Shown here: positions 34,723 to 43,969 of the stretch, in pieces
How positions within the stretch are numbered: the first letter of the stretch is position 1
How the letters are laid out: the number at the start of each line of letters is the position of its first letter
Assembly (NCBI RefSeq): GCF_000739375.1
Contig: NZ_CP006704.1
Span: 248,001 to 312,000 of the forward strand
DNA: 64,000 bases
Source: Comamonas testosteroni TK102
Lineage (GTDB): Bacteria > Pseudomonadota > Gammaproteobacteria > Burkholderiales > Burkholderiaceae_C
Direction: 5' to 3'
The notes under the pieces: model-generated
What the model was told of the DNA's origin: nothing
The model's input: the letters and a program-made list of their open reading frames with translations, nothing else
Databases searched by the model: none
Position numbers and translations under genes: made by a program

Positions 34723-34755
34723 TTGGTGTTCAAAAAAGCCTAGTTGTATGATGAC
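34723..34755 (+). promoter_or_regulatory. Promoter with overlapping GntR half-operator
   Basis: TTGGTG (34723-34728), 18-nt spacer, TATGAT (34747-34752). The sequence GTTGTATGATGAC (34743-34755) overlaps the -10; TTGTATGATGA matches TnGTnnnACnA with one mismatch (AT for AC). Binding there would block the promoter. The first gene starts at 34782 after an AAGGAGA site. Confidence 0.6.
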
Positions 34756-34781
34756 TGACCACAACAAGGAGACATTTCACC

Positions 34782-35759
34782 ATGGTCCGACGCTCGCACT
34801 TTCTGCGCTCTCTGCTGGCCCTGGCGGCCGGCGGTTTGCTGTCGTCCACATTGCTGGCTGCCGATGCCTGGCCCAGCAAGCCCATCCGTCTGGTCGTTCC
34901 CTATCCGCCCGGCGGCAGCTCCGACATCATTGCGCGCTCCATCGGGCAGTTGATCTCCCAGGAGCTCAAGCAGACCGTGGTGATCGACAACAAGCCCGGC
35001 GCCAATGGCAATCTGGGCGCTGAGTTCGTCGCCCGCGCACCGGCGGACGGCTACACCTGGCTGCTCTGCGATCTCGGCGCACTGGCCATCTCTCCCTCGA
35101 TCTACACCAAGCTCAGCTTCGACCCTTCCAAGGCGCTGCGTGGTGCGGCCATGCTGGCCTATTCGCCCCATATGCTGGTGGTGCACCCCTCCGTCCAGGC
35201 CAGCAATCTCAAGGAGCTGGTGGAGCTGTCCAAGAAGCAGGACCTGAACTTTGCCGTTACCGCATCGGGCAGTGCCCCCCATCTGGCCGGCGTGGAGCTG
35301 GCCCGGATCACCGGCGCCAAATGGGTGTATGTGCCCTACAAGGGCGGCGTGCAGTCGGTGCAGGACACGGTGGCAGGCCAGACCCAGGTGCTGATGAACG
35401 GCATGCTGGCCACCTATCCGCATGTGCAAAGCGGCAAGCTCAAGCTGCTGGGCATTTCCAAGAACACCCGCATGCCCCTGATTGCCGATGTGCCGACGCT
35501 GGCGGAGCAGGGCGCACAGGGTTTTGCCTCGGGCACCTGGCAGGGCGTGGTGCTGCCCGCCAAGACGCCTGAAGCCGTGGTGCAGCGTGTGAACCAGGTG
35601 CTGCTCGGTGCCATCCGCTCCACCGAGGTCCGCTCCCGGCTGACCGGCCAGGGTGCCGAGGTCGTCACGATGACACCCGCCGAAACCGACAAATTCTTCA
35701 ATGCCGAGCGCGCGCGCTGGCGCGCCGTGGTGCAAGCCGCCCAACTGCAGCTGGATTGA
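34782..35759 (+). CDS. Bug/TctC-family substrate-binding protein (sugar-acid cluster)
   Basis: 325 residues. Signal peptide [20 protein letters not shown] with twin Arg but hydrophobic enough for Sec; signature [52 protein letters not shown]. First gene of the plus operon, 40 nt upstream of kdgD. The tight link to kdgD and control by the putative GntR site make a hexarate or a keto-deoxy-hexarate the likely ligand (inference). Confidence 0.92.
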   Translation: MVRRSHFLRSLLALAAGGLLSSTLLAADAWPSKPIRLVVPYPPGGSSDIIARSIGQLISQELKQTVVIDNKPGANGNLGAEFVARAPADGYTWLLCDLGALAISPSIYTKLSFDPSKALRGAAMLAYSPHMLVVHPSVQASNLKELVELSKKQDLNFAVTASGSAPHLAGVELARITGAKWVYVPYKGGVQSVQDTVAGQTQVLMNGMLATYPHVQSGKLKLLGISKNTRMPLIADVPTLAEQGAQGFASGTWQGVVLPAKTPEAVVQRVNQVLLGAIRSTEVRSRLTGQGAEVVTMTPAETDKFFNAERARWRAVVQAAQLQLD

Positions 35760-35799
35760 GCTGCCAGATCTTTTTGCTCTCCTCTTTTCAAGGATTACC

Positions 35800-36711
35800 A
35801 TGACACCCCAAGACCTCAAAGACGTGATGAGTTCCGGCCTGCTGTCCTTCCCCGTGACGGACTTCGATGCCCAGGGCAACTTCAATGCCAAGGGCTATGC
35901 CGCACGCCTTGAATGGCTGGCCCCCTACGGCGCCAGTGCCCTGTTCGCTGCCGGCGGCACCGGCGAGTACTTCTCGTTGTATGGCGAGGAATACGGTCAG
36001 ATCATCAAGACCGCCGTGGATACCTGCCGCGGCAAGGTGCCCATCATTGCCGGCGCCGGCGGCCCCACCCGCACCGCCATTGCCCATGCCCAGGAAGCCG
36101 AGCGCCTGGGCGCCCACGGCATCCTGCTGCTGCCCCACTACCTGACCGAAGCCGGCCAGGAAGGCCTGATCGCCCATGTGGAGCAGGTCTGCAAGAGCGT
36201 GAAGTTCGGCGTCATCGTCTACAACCGCGACCGCACCCGCTTCACGCCCGAATCGCTGGCCATTCTGGCCGAGCGCTGCCCCAATCTGGTGGGCTTCAAG
36301 GACGGCATGGGCAATATCGAGACCATGTCCTCCATCTTCATGAAGATGGGCGACCGTTTCGCCTACCTGGGCGGCCTGCCCACGGCCGAAGTCTATGCGG
36401 CCGCCTACAAGGCTCTGGGCACGCCCGTGTATTCCTCTGCCGTCTTCAACTTCATCCCCAGGACGGCGATGGCGTTCTACGAAGCCGTGCGCACCGACGA
36501 CATGGCCACGCAGCACAAGCTGCTCAAGGAATTCTTCATGCCCTACCTGAAGATCCGCAACCGTGTCGAAGGCTACGGCGTGAGCATCATCAAGGCCGGC
36601 GCCAAGCTGGTCGGCCACGATGCCGGTCCCGTGCGCGCTCCCCTGACCGACCTCAAGCCTACCGAGATGGAGGAGCTCAAGGTCCTGATCGACAAGCTCG
36701 GCCCCCAGTAA
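35800..36711 (+). CDS. kdgD: 5-dehydro-4-deoxyglucarate dehydratase
   Basis: 303 residues, the normal KdgD length. DapA-superfamily TIM barrel that converts 5-keto-4-deoxy-D-glucarate to 2-oxoglutarate semialdehyde (2,5-dioxopentanoate), CO2 and water. Schiff-base Lys167 in [11 protein letters not shown], catalytic Tyr141 in VIVYNRDRT, substrate loop [11 protein letters not shown]. The ATG at 35800 has AAGGAT upstream; the longer open frame overlaps the previous gene. It joins GudD and GarD to the aldehyde dehydrogenase at 41413. Confidence 0.96.
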   Translation: MTPQDLKDVMSSGLLSFPVTDFDAQGNFNAKGYAARLEWLAPYGASALFAAGGTGEYFSLYGEEYGQIIKTAVDTCRGKVPIIAGAGGPTRTAIAHAQEAERLGAHGILLLPHYLTEAGQEGLIAHVEQVCKSVKFGVIVYNRDRTRFTPESLAILAERCPNLVGFKDGMGNIETMSSIFMKMGDRFAYLGGLPTAEVYAAAYKALGTPVYSSAVFNFIPRTAMAFYEAVRTDDMATQHKLLKEFFMPYLKIRNRVEGYGVSIIKAGAKLVGHDAGPVRAPLTDLKPTEMEELKVLIDKLGPQ

Positions 36712-36767
36712 GACCCGATGCAGGGGTCAGGCCAAGAACCGGGCCCCGCGTCTTCAGGAGACAAAGC

Positions 36768-37727
36768 ATGAAAAAGATACTGATCACGCTGGGGGCCACC
36801 CTGGCCCTGGCCGCCCAGGCGGCCGGCAACTTTCCCGACCGGCCTGTCAACATCATCGTGCCTTTCCCGGCCGGCGGCTCCACCGACACCGTGGCGCGTG
36901 CGGTGGCCCTGAGCATGGCCGAGCAACTGGGCAAGCCCTTTGTCGTGGAAAACCGTCCTGGTGCCACGGGCACCATCGGTGCGGGAGCCGTCAAGCGTGC
37001 AGCGGCCGATGGCTACACCTTGCTGGTGGCCTCGCTGGGCCCTTTTGTGGTGACCCCTCATATGGTCAAGAACGTGCCCTATGACGCCAGCAAGGATTTC
37101 GACTACATCACCATCCCCGTGCAGGCGCCCAATGTGCTCGTTGCCAGCCCGACGCAAAAGGCCCGCAGCGTGAGCGAGGTGATTGCCGCGCTCAAGGCCA
37201 ATCCCGGCAAGATCAGTTTTGCAAGCTCCGGCAATGGTTCCTCGGACCATCTGTCGGCCGAGCTGTTCTGGCAGCAAACGGGCACCGACGCCGTGCATGT
37301 GCCCTACAAGGGCGGAGCACCGGCCATCACCGATCTGCTGGGTGGACAGGTGGATTTTTCCTTCCAGAACGTCAATGCCGTGCTGCCCCATCTGCGTAGC
37401 GGCAAGCTGCGTGCCATTGCCGTGACCGGCAGCCAGCGTTCGCCCGTGCTGCCCGACGTTCCCACACTGGCCGAGTCCGGCGTCAAGGGTGCCGAGGTCT
37501 ACTCCTGGCAAGGCATGGCCGCTCCCAAGGGCTTGCCGGCGGATGTCAAGGCCAGACTGGCCAAGGCCGCCATTGTCGCCGTGCAGCAACCCGACATCCG
37601 CAAGCGCTTTGTGGAGCAGGGGCTGGAAATCGTGGGCAACACACCTGAGGAATTCACGCGCTTTCAGGCCCAGGAGAACGAGCGCTGGAAGCAACTGATC
37701 CAGACCCGCAAGATCACCGCCGACTGA
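36768..37727 (+). CDS. Bug/TctC-family substrate-binding protein
   Basis: 319 residues. Short signal peptide MKKILITLGATLALAAQAAG, then NIIVPFPAGGSTDTVARAV, ISFASSGNGSSDHLSAELFW and HVPYKGGAPAITDLLGG. AGGAG 7 nt before the ATG. First of two tandem Bug genes following kdgD in the sugar-acid operon; distinct in sequence from its neighbour. Confidence 0.92.
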   Translation: MKKILITLGATLALAAQAAGNFPDRPVNIIVPFPAGGSTDTVARAVALSMAEQLGKPFVVENRPGATGTIGAGAVKRAAADGYTLLVASLGPFVVTPHMVKNVPYDASKDFDYITIPVQAPNVLVASPTQKARSVSEVIAALKANPGKISFASSGNGSSDHLSAELFWQQTGTDAVHVPYKGGAPAITDLLGGQVDFSFQNVNAVLPHLRSGKLRAIAVTGSQRSPVLPDVPTLAESGVKGAEVYSWQGMAAPKGLPADVKARLAKAAIVAVQQPDIRKRFVEQGLEIVGNTPEEFTRFQAQENERWKQLIQTRKITAD

Positions 37728-37823
37728 AGGCGGTCCGCCGCCGACGGGCGCTCTGCGCCTGCCGGATTTTCCTGCCGCGAACCGCGGCCCATGCACCCAC
37801 AAAACCGATAACGGAGACAAGGC

Positions 37824-38789
37824 ATGCGACACCCTTCCCGCCGATTGCTGCTCACACTGGTCTTGGCCGGACTGTCCTGCGCTGCCAGCGCACAACAGTC
37901 CGGCAAGCCCCTGACACTGGTCGTTCCTTTCGCGCCCGGCGGCGGCAGCGACACCAGTGCCCGCCTGCTCAGCCAGGCCCTGGCCAGCCGCCTGGGACAG
38001 ACCGTGGTCATCGAGAACAAGCCCGGCGCTGCGGGGGTGATCGGTGCCGACCAGGTGGCCCGGGCGCCGGCCGACGGCAATACCATCCTGCTGGGCAATA
38101 TCGGCACCCAGTCCATCAACCCCATCCTCTACAAGAAGCTGCCCTACGACGCCAAGACGGCCTTCGCCCCCGTCAGCCTGGTCGCCGAGCTGCCCCAGGT
38201 GCTGCTGGTGCATCCCGGCGTGCAGGCCAAGGACGTGGCCGGCCTGATTACCCTGCTCAAGGCCCAGCCCGGCAAGTTCAGCTACAGCACCTCGGGTCCG
38301 GGCGGCTCCATGCACCTGGCCGGCGAGATGTTCAAGAGCGCCACCCAGACCGATATCCAGCATGTGGCCTACCGAGGTGGCGGGCCGGCCATCGTGGACC
38401 TGCTGTCCGGCCATGTGCAGATTACGTTTGCCACCGTGCTCGAAAGCCTGGGTCACATCAAGGCCGGCAAGCTGCGCGCCCTGGCCGTGACTGGTGACAA
38501 GCGTGTGCCGGCGCTGCCCGATGTGCCCACGGTGGCCGAGACCGTGCCAGGTTTCAAGTCCATCTCCTGGGTGGGCGTGCTGGCTCCGGCCAAGACGCCG
38601 CAGGCCACCATCGACCGTCTGGCAGCGGCCATCCGCGATACCGTGGCCCAGCCCGACATCGCCCAGCGGCTCAACGAACAGGGCGCTGTCGCCAGGACCA
38701 GCACACCCCGGCAGTTCGCCGCGCTGATCGAGTCCGACTACACGACCTACGCCCAGCTCATCGCCGAAAAGGGGATCAAGGCCGAATAA
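37824..38789 (+). CDS. Bug/TctC-family substrate-binding protein
   Basis: 321 residues. Signal peptide MRHPSRRLLLTLVLAGLSCA; LVVPFAPGGGSDTSARLL; FSYSTSGPGGSMHLAGEMF; HVAYRGGGPAIVDLLSG (YRGG in place of the usual YKG). Follows the previous Bug gene by 96 nt of GC-rich DNA with small hairpins. Third receptor of the plus sugar-acid operon. Confidence 0.92.
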   Translation: MRHPSRRLLLTLVLAGLSCAASAQQSGKPLTLVVPFAPGGGSDTSARLLSQALASRLGQTVVIENKPGAAGVIGADQVARAPADGNTILLGNIGTQSINPILYKKLPYDAKTAFAPVSLVAELPQVLLVHPGVQAKDVAGLITLLKAQPGKFSYSTSGPGGSMHLAGEMFKSATQTDIQHVAYRGGGPAIVDLLSGHVQITFATVLESLGHIKAGKLRALAVTGDKRVPALPDVPTVAETVPGFKSISWVGVLAPAKTPQATIDRLAAAIRDTVAQPDIAQRLNEQGAVARTSTPRQFAALIESDYTTYAQLIAEKGIKAE

Positions 38790-38881
38790 GCTTTAAACCG
38801 CCTGGCGGCCCTCACAAGCGGGCCGCTTTCTCCCCTGGAGGCTGCGGCCTCCACCATTGACCAAAGCAAGGAATTCCCGGC

Positions 38882-39847
38882 ATGGCGACCACCCGACCAC
38901 GCGTTCTTCAATACGGCAAGATGCCGCTGACCCAGCTTGATGCCGAACTGGCTCAGGCCTACGAGGTGAGCATCCTCTCCGAGCAGCCCGATCCCGAGCG
39001 CTTTCTTGCCGAGCATGGCGGCCAGTTCGAATATGCGGTCACCTCGGCCGCCATGGGCCTGCCTGCGGGCGTGGTCGACGCTCTGCCCAATCTCAAGTTC
39101 GTGAGCAGCTTCGGCGTGGGCTTCGATGCCCTCGACAAGGACGCTCTGCTGCGCCGTGGTGCACGTGTGGGCTACACGCCCGGCGTGCTCGACGACTGTG
39201 TGGCCGACCTGGCCTTTGCCCTGCTGCTGGACGCCACACGCGGCCTGAGCGAGTCCGACCGTTTCGTGCGCCGCGGCGACTGGAGCCAGAGCCGTTTCGG
39301 CATCCGCACCCGCGCCAGCGGCAAGCGCCTGGGCATCTTCGGCATGGGCCGCATCGGTTCCACCGTGGCGCGTCGCGCCTCGGGCTTCGACATGGAAGTG
39401 GCCTACCACAACCGCCGCCCCGTCGAAGGCTCGCCCCACCAGTACCTGCCCTCGCTGCTGGAGCTGGCGCGCTGGGCCGACATCCTGGTCATCACCGCCG
39501 CCGGCGGTGAAGGCACGCGCCACCTGGTGAATGCCGAGGTGCTGGCGGCCCTGGGCCCGCAGGGCTTCCTGGTCAATGTGGCGCGCGGCAGCGTGGTCGA
39601 CGAAGCCGCCCTGGCCGATGCCCTGGAGAACAGGCGCATCGCCGGCGCCGGCCTGGACGTGTTCGAGGACGAGCCCCGCCCCCTGCCTGCCCTGCTGGCC
39701 CTGGACAACGTGGTGCTGGCCCCCCACATCGCCAGCGGCACCCACGAAACCCGCCGCGCCATGGCTGACCTGGTGCTGCAGAACCTGCAGCAGTTCATCG
39801 CCACGGGCCGCCCTGCGGCCGAGGTGCCCTGGTCCGCCGCGCAGTGA
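38882..39847 (+). CDS. D-isomer-specific 2-hydroxyacid dehydrogenase
   Basis: 321 residues. NAD(P) loop [16 protein letters not shown]; substrate-facing [13 protein letters not shown]; catalytic Arg in [10 protein letters not shown], Glu in FEDEPRPLP and His in [15 protein letters not shown] after beta-2 suggests NADP preference. Closest functional group is glyoxylate/hydroxypyruvate reductase. It is placed between the Bug genes and gudD; the core glucarate route needs no such step, so it may handle a side product or an alternative substrate such as a 2-keto sugar acid. Confidence 0.9.
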   Translation: MATTRPRVLQYGKMPLTQLDAELAQAYEVSILSEQPDPERFLAEHGGQFEYAVTSAAMGLPAGVVDALPNLKFVSSFGVGFDALDKDALLRRGARVGYTPGVLDDCVADLAFALLLDATRGLSESDRFVRRGDWSQSRFGIRTRASGKRLGIFGMGRIGSTVARRASGFDMEVAYHNRRPVEGSPHQYLPSLLELARWADILVITAAGGEGTRHLVNAEVLAALGPQGFLVNVARGSVVDEAALADALENRRIAGAGLDVFEDEPRPLPALLALDNVVLAPHIASGTHETRRAMADLVLQNLQQFIATGRPAAEVPWSAAQ

Positions 39848-39884
39848 TTTCCTTTTCCCTCCGAGTCTGTTGAAGAGCCTTCCC

Positions 39885-41222
39885 ATGTCCACTACCCCGA
39901 CCATCACCGCCATTGAAGTCATCCCCGTCGCCGGCCGCGACGGCATGCTCATGAACCTCAGCGGCGCGCATGCGCCCTACTTCACCCGCAACATCGTGCT
40001 GGTGCACGACAGCGCGGGCCGTACGGGGGTGGGCGAGGTGCCGGGCGGCGAAGGCATTCGCCAGGCGCTGGAGGACAGCCAGCAGGTGCTGATCGGCCGT
40101 TCCATCGGCCAGCACCTGCAGCTGCTGCAAGAGGTGCAGAAATCCCTGGAAGGCCGCGACACCGGCGGCCGTGGCCTGCAGACCTTTGACCTGCGCATCG
40201 GCGTGCACGCGGTCACGGCCATCGAATCCGCCCTGCTGGACCTGCTGGGCCAGCACCTGGGTGTGCCCGTGGCCGCCCTGCTGGGCGAAGGCCAACAGCG
40301 CGAGCGCGTGGAAATGCTGGGCTACCTGTTCTTTGTGGGCCCCAGCGACAAGACCGGCCTGGACTATGTCAAGCCCGGCGAAGATAAGCGGGGCACGGAC
40401 GACTGGACCCAGGTGCGCCACATGACGGCCATGACGCCCGAGACCATCGTGCGCCAGGCCGAAGCCGCCTACGCGCGCTACGGCTTCAACGACTTCAAGC
40501 TCAAGGGGGGCGTGCTGGCCGGCGAGCAGGAGGTCGAAGCCGTGACGGCCCTGGCGAAACGCTTCCCCGAGGCCCGTGTCACCCTGGACCCCAACGGTGG
40601 CTGGCTGCTCAAGGACGCCATCCGCCTGATGCGCGACATGCGCGGCGTGCTGGCCTATGCCGAAGACCCCTGCGGCGCCGAAGGCGGTTTCTCGGGCCGT
40701 GAAGTCATGGCTGAATTCCGCCGCGCCACGGGGCTGCCCACGGCCACCAACATGGTCGCTACCGACTGGCGCCAGATGGTGCACGCCCTGTCGCTGCAGT
40801 CTGTGGACATCCCCCTGGCCGATCCCCATTTCTGGACCATGGCCGGCTCGGTGCGCGTGGGCCAGACCTGCCGCGACTGGGGCCTGACCTGGGGTTCGCA
40901 CTCCAACAACCACTTCGACATCTCGCTGGCCATGTTCACCCACGTGGCCGCCGCCGTGCCCGGCAAGGTCACGGCCATCGACACGCACTGGATCTGGCAG
41001 GACGGCCAGTACCTCACGCAGAACCCGCTGCAGATCAAGGGCGGTTTTGTGGAGGTGCCCAAGACCCCCGGCCTGGGCGTGACCGTGGACCGCGAAGCCC
41101 TCAAGCGCGCCAACGCCCTGTACCTGGAACATGGCCTGGGCGCGCGCGACGACGCCATCGCCATGCAGCACCTGATCCCCGGCTGGAAGTTCGACAACAA
41201 GCGTCCTTGCATGGTGAGGTGA
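39885..41222 (+). CDS. gudD: D-glucarate dehydratase
   Basis: 445 residues, aligning in register with E. coli GudD. It dehydrates D-glucarate (and L-idarate) to 5-keto-4-deoxy-D-glucarate with Mg2+. Residues at expected numbers: Lys205/Lys207 in FKLKGGV, Asp235/Asn237 in TLDPNGGW, Glu260 in YAEDPCGAE, Asn289 in TATNMVATD, Asp313 in LADPHFW, His339 in [11 protein letters not shown]-terminus [12 protein letters not shown] is near identical to the enteric enzyme. Followed 4 nt later by repeat copy D, and by the aldehyde dehydrogenase gene. Confidence 0.97.
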   Translation: MSTTPTITAIEVIPVAGRDGMLMNLSGAHAPYFTRNIVLVHDSAGRTGVGEVPGGEGIRQALEDSQQVLIGRSIGQHLQLLQEVQKSLEGRDTGGRGLQTFDLRIGVHAVTAIESALLDLLGQHLGVPVAALLGEGQQRERVEMLGYLFFVGPSDKTGLDYVKPGEDKRGTDDWTQVRHMTAMTPETIVRQAEAAYARYGFNDFKLKGGVLAGEQEVEAVTALAKRFPEARVTLDPNGGWLLKDAIRLMRDMRGVLAYAEDPCGAEGGFSGREVMAEFRRATGLPTATNMVATDWRQMVHALSLQSVDIPLADPHFWTMAGSVRVGQTCRDWGLTWGSHSNNHFDISLAMFTHVAAAVPGKVTAIDTHWIWQDGQYLTQNPLQIKGGFVEVPKTPGLGVTVDREALKRANALYLEHGLGARDDAIAMQHLIPGWKFDNKRPCMVR

Positions 41223-41225
41223 TGC

Positions 41226-41330
41226 TCCCCCTGAGGCGCTACGCGCCTTCCCCCTCTCTCGCTGTGCGGGAGGGGGACGACACCTTCGGTGCGGGGCGGC
41301 GCGGCCGGCTTAGGCCCTTCCTCGGTGTCC
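41226..41330 (+). repeat. Structured intergenic repeat family 1, copy D
   Basis: Starts 4 nt after the gudD stop, same direction. CCCCCTGAGGCGCTACGCGC (hairpin AGGCGC-tac-GCGCCT), CCCCCTC ... GAGGGGG, then GACGACACCTTCGGTGCGG (CACC-ttc-GGTG). The last stem shows a paired change relative to copies A and B (CAGC/GCTG). Confidence 0.88.
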
Positions 41331-41412
41331 ATCGCTTTGGGTCGCGCCTGCTTCAAATGCAGCGCCCAACTAGCTCACCCTCTTTTATCGAATCTCTCTT
41401 TTGGAGCATTTC

Positions 41413-42861
41413 ATGTCCCGCTACGACAACCTCATCAACGGCCAATGGACGGCCGCCACCACCTACAGCCCCAACACCAACCCCAGCGATCTGTCCGATG
41501 TGATCGGCGAGTACGCCCAGGGCGGTGCCGAGGACGTGCAGGCCGCCGTGGCCGCCGCCGCTGCCGCTTTCCCAGTCTGGTCTACCTCGGGCATCCAGGC
41601 GCGCTCCGACGCCCTGGACAAGATCGGCACGGAAATCCTGGCGCGCAAGGCGGAGCTCGGCGAGCTGCTGGCCCGCGAAGAAGGCAAGACCCTGCCCGAA
41701 GCCATTGGCGAAGTCGGCCGCGCCGGCCAGATCTTCAAGTTCTTTGCCGGCGAATGCCTGCGCCTGACGGGCGAGACCGTGCCTTCGGTGCGCCCCGGCA
41801 TCGGCGTGGAAATCACGCGCGAGCCCATCGGTGTGGTCGGCCTGATCACGCCCTGGAACTTCCCCATCGCCATCCCCGCCTGGAAGATCGCTCCGGCCCT
41901 GGCCAACGGCTGCTGCGTGGTGCTCAAGCCCGCCGACCTGGTGCCCGGCAGTGCCTGGGCCCTGGCCGACATCATCCACCGCTCTGGCATCCCCGCCGGT
42001 GTCTTCAACCTGGTCATGGGCCGCGGCCGCGTGATCGGTGAAGCCCTGGTCAACCACGCCGATGTGGCGGCGATCAGCTTCACGGGCTCGACGGGCGTGG
42101 GCCGCGGCATTGCCGAAGCCTGCGTGAAAAGCGGCAAGAAGGTGCAGCTGGAAATGGGCGGCAAGAATCCCCAGATCGTGCTGGACGATGCCGACCTGAA
42201 CCAGGCCGTGGAACTGTCGGCCCAGAGCGGCTTCTACTCCAGCGGCCAGCGCTGCACGGCATCGAGCCGCCTGATCGTGACCGACAGGATCTACCCGGCC
42301 TTCATCGAGGCCCTGCAGGCGCGCATGGCCCAAATCAAGGTCGGTGACGCACGCGCCGCCGGCACCGACATGGGCCCCGTGGTCAGCCAGGCCCAGCTGG
42401 AGCAGGATCTGAGCTATGTGGAAATCGCCAAGGCCGAAGGCGCGCGCCTGGCCGCTGGCGGCGCCCGCGTGGCCTGCCACACGGGCAGCGGCAAGGATGG
42501 TTTCTACATGGCGCCCACGCTGTTCGTGGACACCGAAGCCGGCATGCGCATCAACCGCGAAGAAGTCTTCGGCCCCGTGGCCAGCGTGATCCGCGTCAAG
42601 GACTACGAAGAAGCCCTGGCCATGGCCAACGACACGCCGTTCGGCCTGTCGGCCGGCATTGCGACCACCAGCCTCAAGTACGCCACGCACTTCAAGCGCC
42701 ACAGCCAGGCCGGCATGGTCATGGTCAACCTGCCCACGGCGGGCGTGGACTATCACGTGCCGTTCGGCGGTCGCAAGGGCAGCAGCTACGGCCCGCGCGA
42801 GCAGGGCCGCTATGCCCAGGAGTTCTACACCACGGTGAAGACGGCCTATACGCTGGCGTGA
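41413..42861 (+). CDS. 2-oxoglutarate semialdehyde (2,5-dioxovalerate) dehydrogenase
   Basis: 482-residue NAD(P) aldehyde dehydrogenase. Asn149 in LITPWNFPIAIP, Lys172 in VVLKPADLVPG, general base Glu247 in QLEMGGKNPQ, nucleophile Cys281 in SGQRCTASS. It oxidises the KdgD product to 2-oxoglutarate, the last step to the TCA cycle. GGAGC is the ribosome site. It lies 190 nt after gudD, past repeat copy D, so its expression may be reduced relative to gudD or driven separately. The specific substrate is inferred mainly from the neighbours. Confidence 0.92.
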   Translation: MSRYDNLINGQWTAATTYSPNTNPSDLSDVIGEYAQGGAEDVQAAVAAAAAAFPVWSTSGIQARSDALDKIGTEILARKAELGELLAREEGKTLPEAIGEVGRAGQIFKFFAGECLRLTGETVPSVRPGIGVEITREPIGVVGLITPWNFPIAIPAWKIAPALANGCCVVLKPADLVPGSAWALADIIHRSGIPAGVFNLVMGRGRVIGEALVNHADVAAISFTGSTGVGRGIAEACVKSGKKVQLEMGGKNPQIVLDDADLNQAVELSAQSGFYSSGQRCTASSRLIVTDRIYPAFIEALQARMAQIKVGDARAAGTDMGPVVSQAQLEQDLSYVEIAKAEGARLAAGGARVACHTGSGKDGFYMAPTLFVDTEAGMRINREEVFGPVASVIRVKDYEEALAMANDTPFGLSAGIATTSLKYATHFKRHSQAGMVMVNLPTAGVDYHVPFGGRKGSSYGPREQGRYAQEFYTTVKTAYTLA

Positions 42862-42869
42862 TGATTGGG

Positions 42870-42902
42870 ACCGCTCGAGCCCGCGGCAGGGCTTGAGCCG
42901 TC
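42870..42902 (+). other. Hairpin after the aldehyde dehydrogenase gene
   Basis: Stem GCTCGAGCCC / GGGCTTGAGC with one G-T pair and a 7-nt loop, a few nt past the stop. No T-run follows. It may mark the 3' end of the sugar-acid operon. Confidence 0.5.
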
Positions 42903-42995
42903 CATGTTTCAGAAGAAGAGCGAGCCCGCCCCGGTTGCGTCGGCCCTGCTGCGAAAGCTGCTACGCTGCGGCCCAGTTTTTCGCTCTTCTCTTCC

Positions 42996-43877
42996 ATGGA
43001 TTCGCTCACCCCTTTGCGCGCCTTCAGGCGCATTGTCGAACTGGGCAGCATTGCCAGGGCTGCCGATGCACTCGATCTTTCCTCGGCGGCCCTCAGCAAG
43101 CAGTTGCGCGCGCTGGAGGCACAGCTGGGTGCGGTGCTGATCCAGCGCACCACGCGCCGCATGAGCCTGACCGATACCGGCCGGGCCTACTATGCCGAAT
43201 GCTGCCGGCTGCTCGATGGCTTTGACATGCTGGAGCAATCGGTGCGTGCGCAGTCCGGGCAGGTCATGGGGCGTCTGCGTGTGAACGCGCCGCTGTCGTT
43301 TGCGCTGAGCACGCTGGCGCCGCTGCTGGCGCGCTTCATGCAGCGCCACCCGCTGTTGCAGCTCGATCTGTCCATGGAAGACCGGCTGGTGGACGCCGTG
43401 GGTCAGGGCTTTGATGTCTCCATACGCCTGAGCGCCGAGCTCGCGGATTCCTCGCTGATTGCGCGGCGCCTGGCCTCGCTGTCGCAGATGCTGTGTGCGT
43501 CACCGGCCTATCTGCAGCAACACGGCCGCCCGGCCAGCACAGCCGAGCTCCGCGACCATGCGCTGCTGAATTACAGCCTGGCACAGGCCGACGATGGCTT
43601 GCAAGTTCCGAGCGAAGCTCGTGCCAGCGTCAACAACAGTCTTATGTTGCGTGAGTTGTTGGAGGCTGGCCTCGGCATCGGTGCACTGCCGTCCTTTCTG
43701 GCCCGGCCCGCCATCGCCCAGGGCCAGCTGGAGGCATTGAGCCTGCAAGACTGGGCAGAGCCGCCACGCCATGTCTATGTGGTCTACCCGACGCAACGTC
43801 ACCTGCTGCCCAAAGTGCGCGCCTTTGTGGACTTTCTGGCAGAAGAGCTGCCTGCGGCCATGGGCGGCGATTCTTGA
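42996..43877 (+). CDS. LysR-family transcriptional regulator
   Basis: 293 residues, with an N-terminal helix-turn-helix (FRRIVELGSIARAADALDLS, then LSKQLRALEAQLG) and the RTTRRMSLTDTG wing; a substrate-binding-like C-terminal domain follows (MGRLRVNAPLSFAL). The type resembles regulators of the CrgA/AaeR group. It is read in the same direction as the DsbA-like and cyclase genes that follow and may control them. No clear ribosome site. Confidence 0.92.
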   Translation: MDSLTPLRAFRRIVELGSIARAADALDLSSAALSKQLRALEAQLGAVLIQRTTRRMSLTDTGRAYYAECCRLLDGFDMLEQSVRAQSGQVMGRLRVNAPLSFALSTLAPLLARFMQRHPLLQLDLSMEDRLVDAVGQGFDVSIRLSAELADSSLIARRLASLSQMLCASPAYLQQHGRPASTAELRDHALLNYSLAQADDGLQVPSEARASVNNSLMLRELLEAGLGIGALPSFLARPAIAQGQLEALSLQDWAEPPRHVYVVYPTQRHLLPKVRAFVDFLAEELPAAMGGDS

Positions 43878-43969
43878 CGCCGGATTAAGAGTCTCTCAAG
43901 CGCAGGCCTCTTACTCCTGCGAGGCCTGCGCCCTACGCTTGCGGTCCATCAGCCATGAAGGACACAAGC

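Larger units (their letters stand above)
34479..34781 (+). promoter_or_regulatory. Intergenic region: regulator 3' end, repeat, and promoter of the plus sugar-acid operon
   Basis: 303 nt. It holds a GC-rich hairpin zone (34520-34570), a degenerate family 2 repeat (34602-34642), and then the promoter of the downstream operon. No coding potential was recognised. Confidence 0.6.

Noticed and set aside
42862..42995. Possible small RNA between the aldehyde dehydrogenase and LysR genes
   Set aside because: Only one hairpin and no T-run or promoter pattern; more simply the 3' end of the sugar-acid operon.
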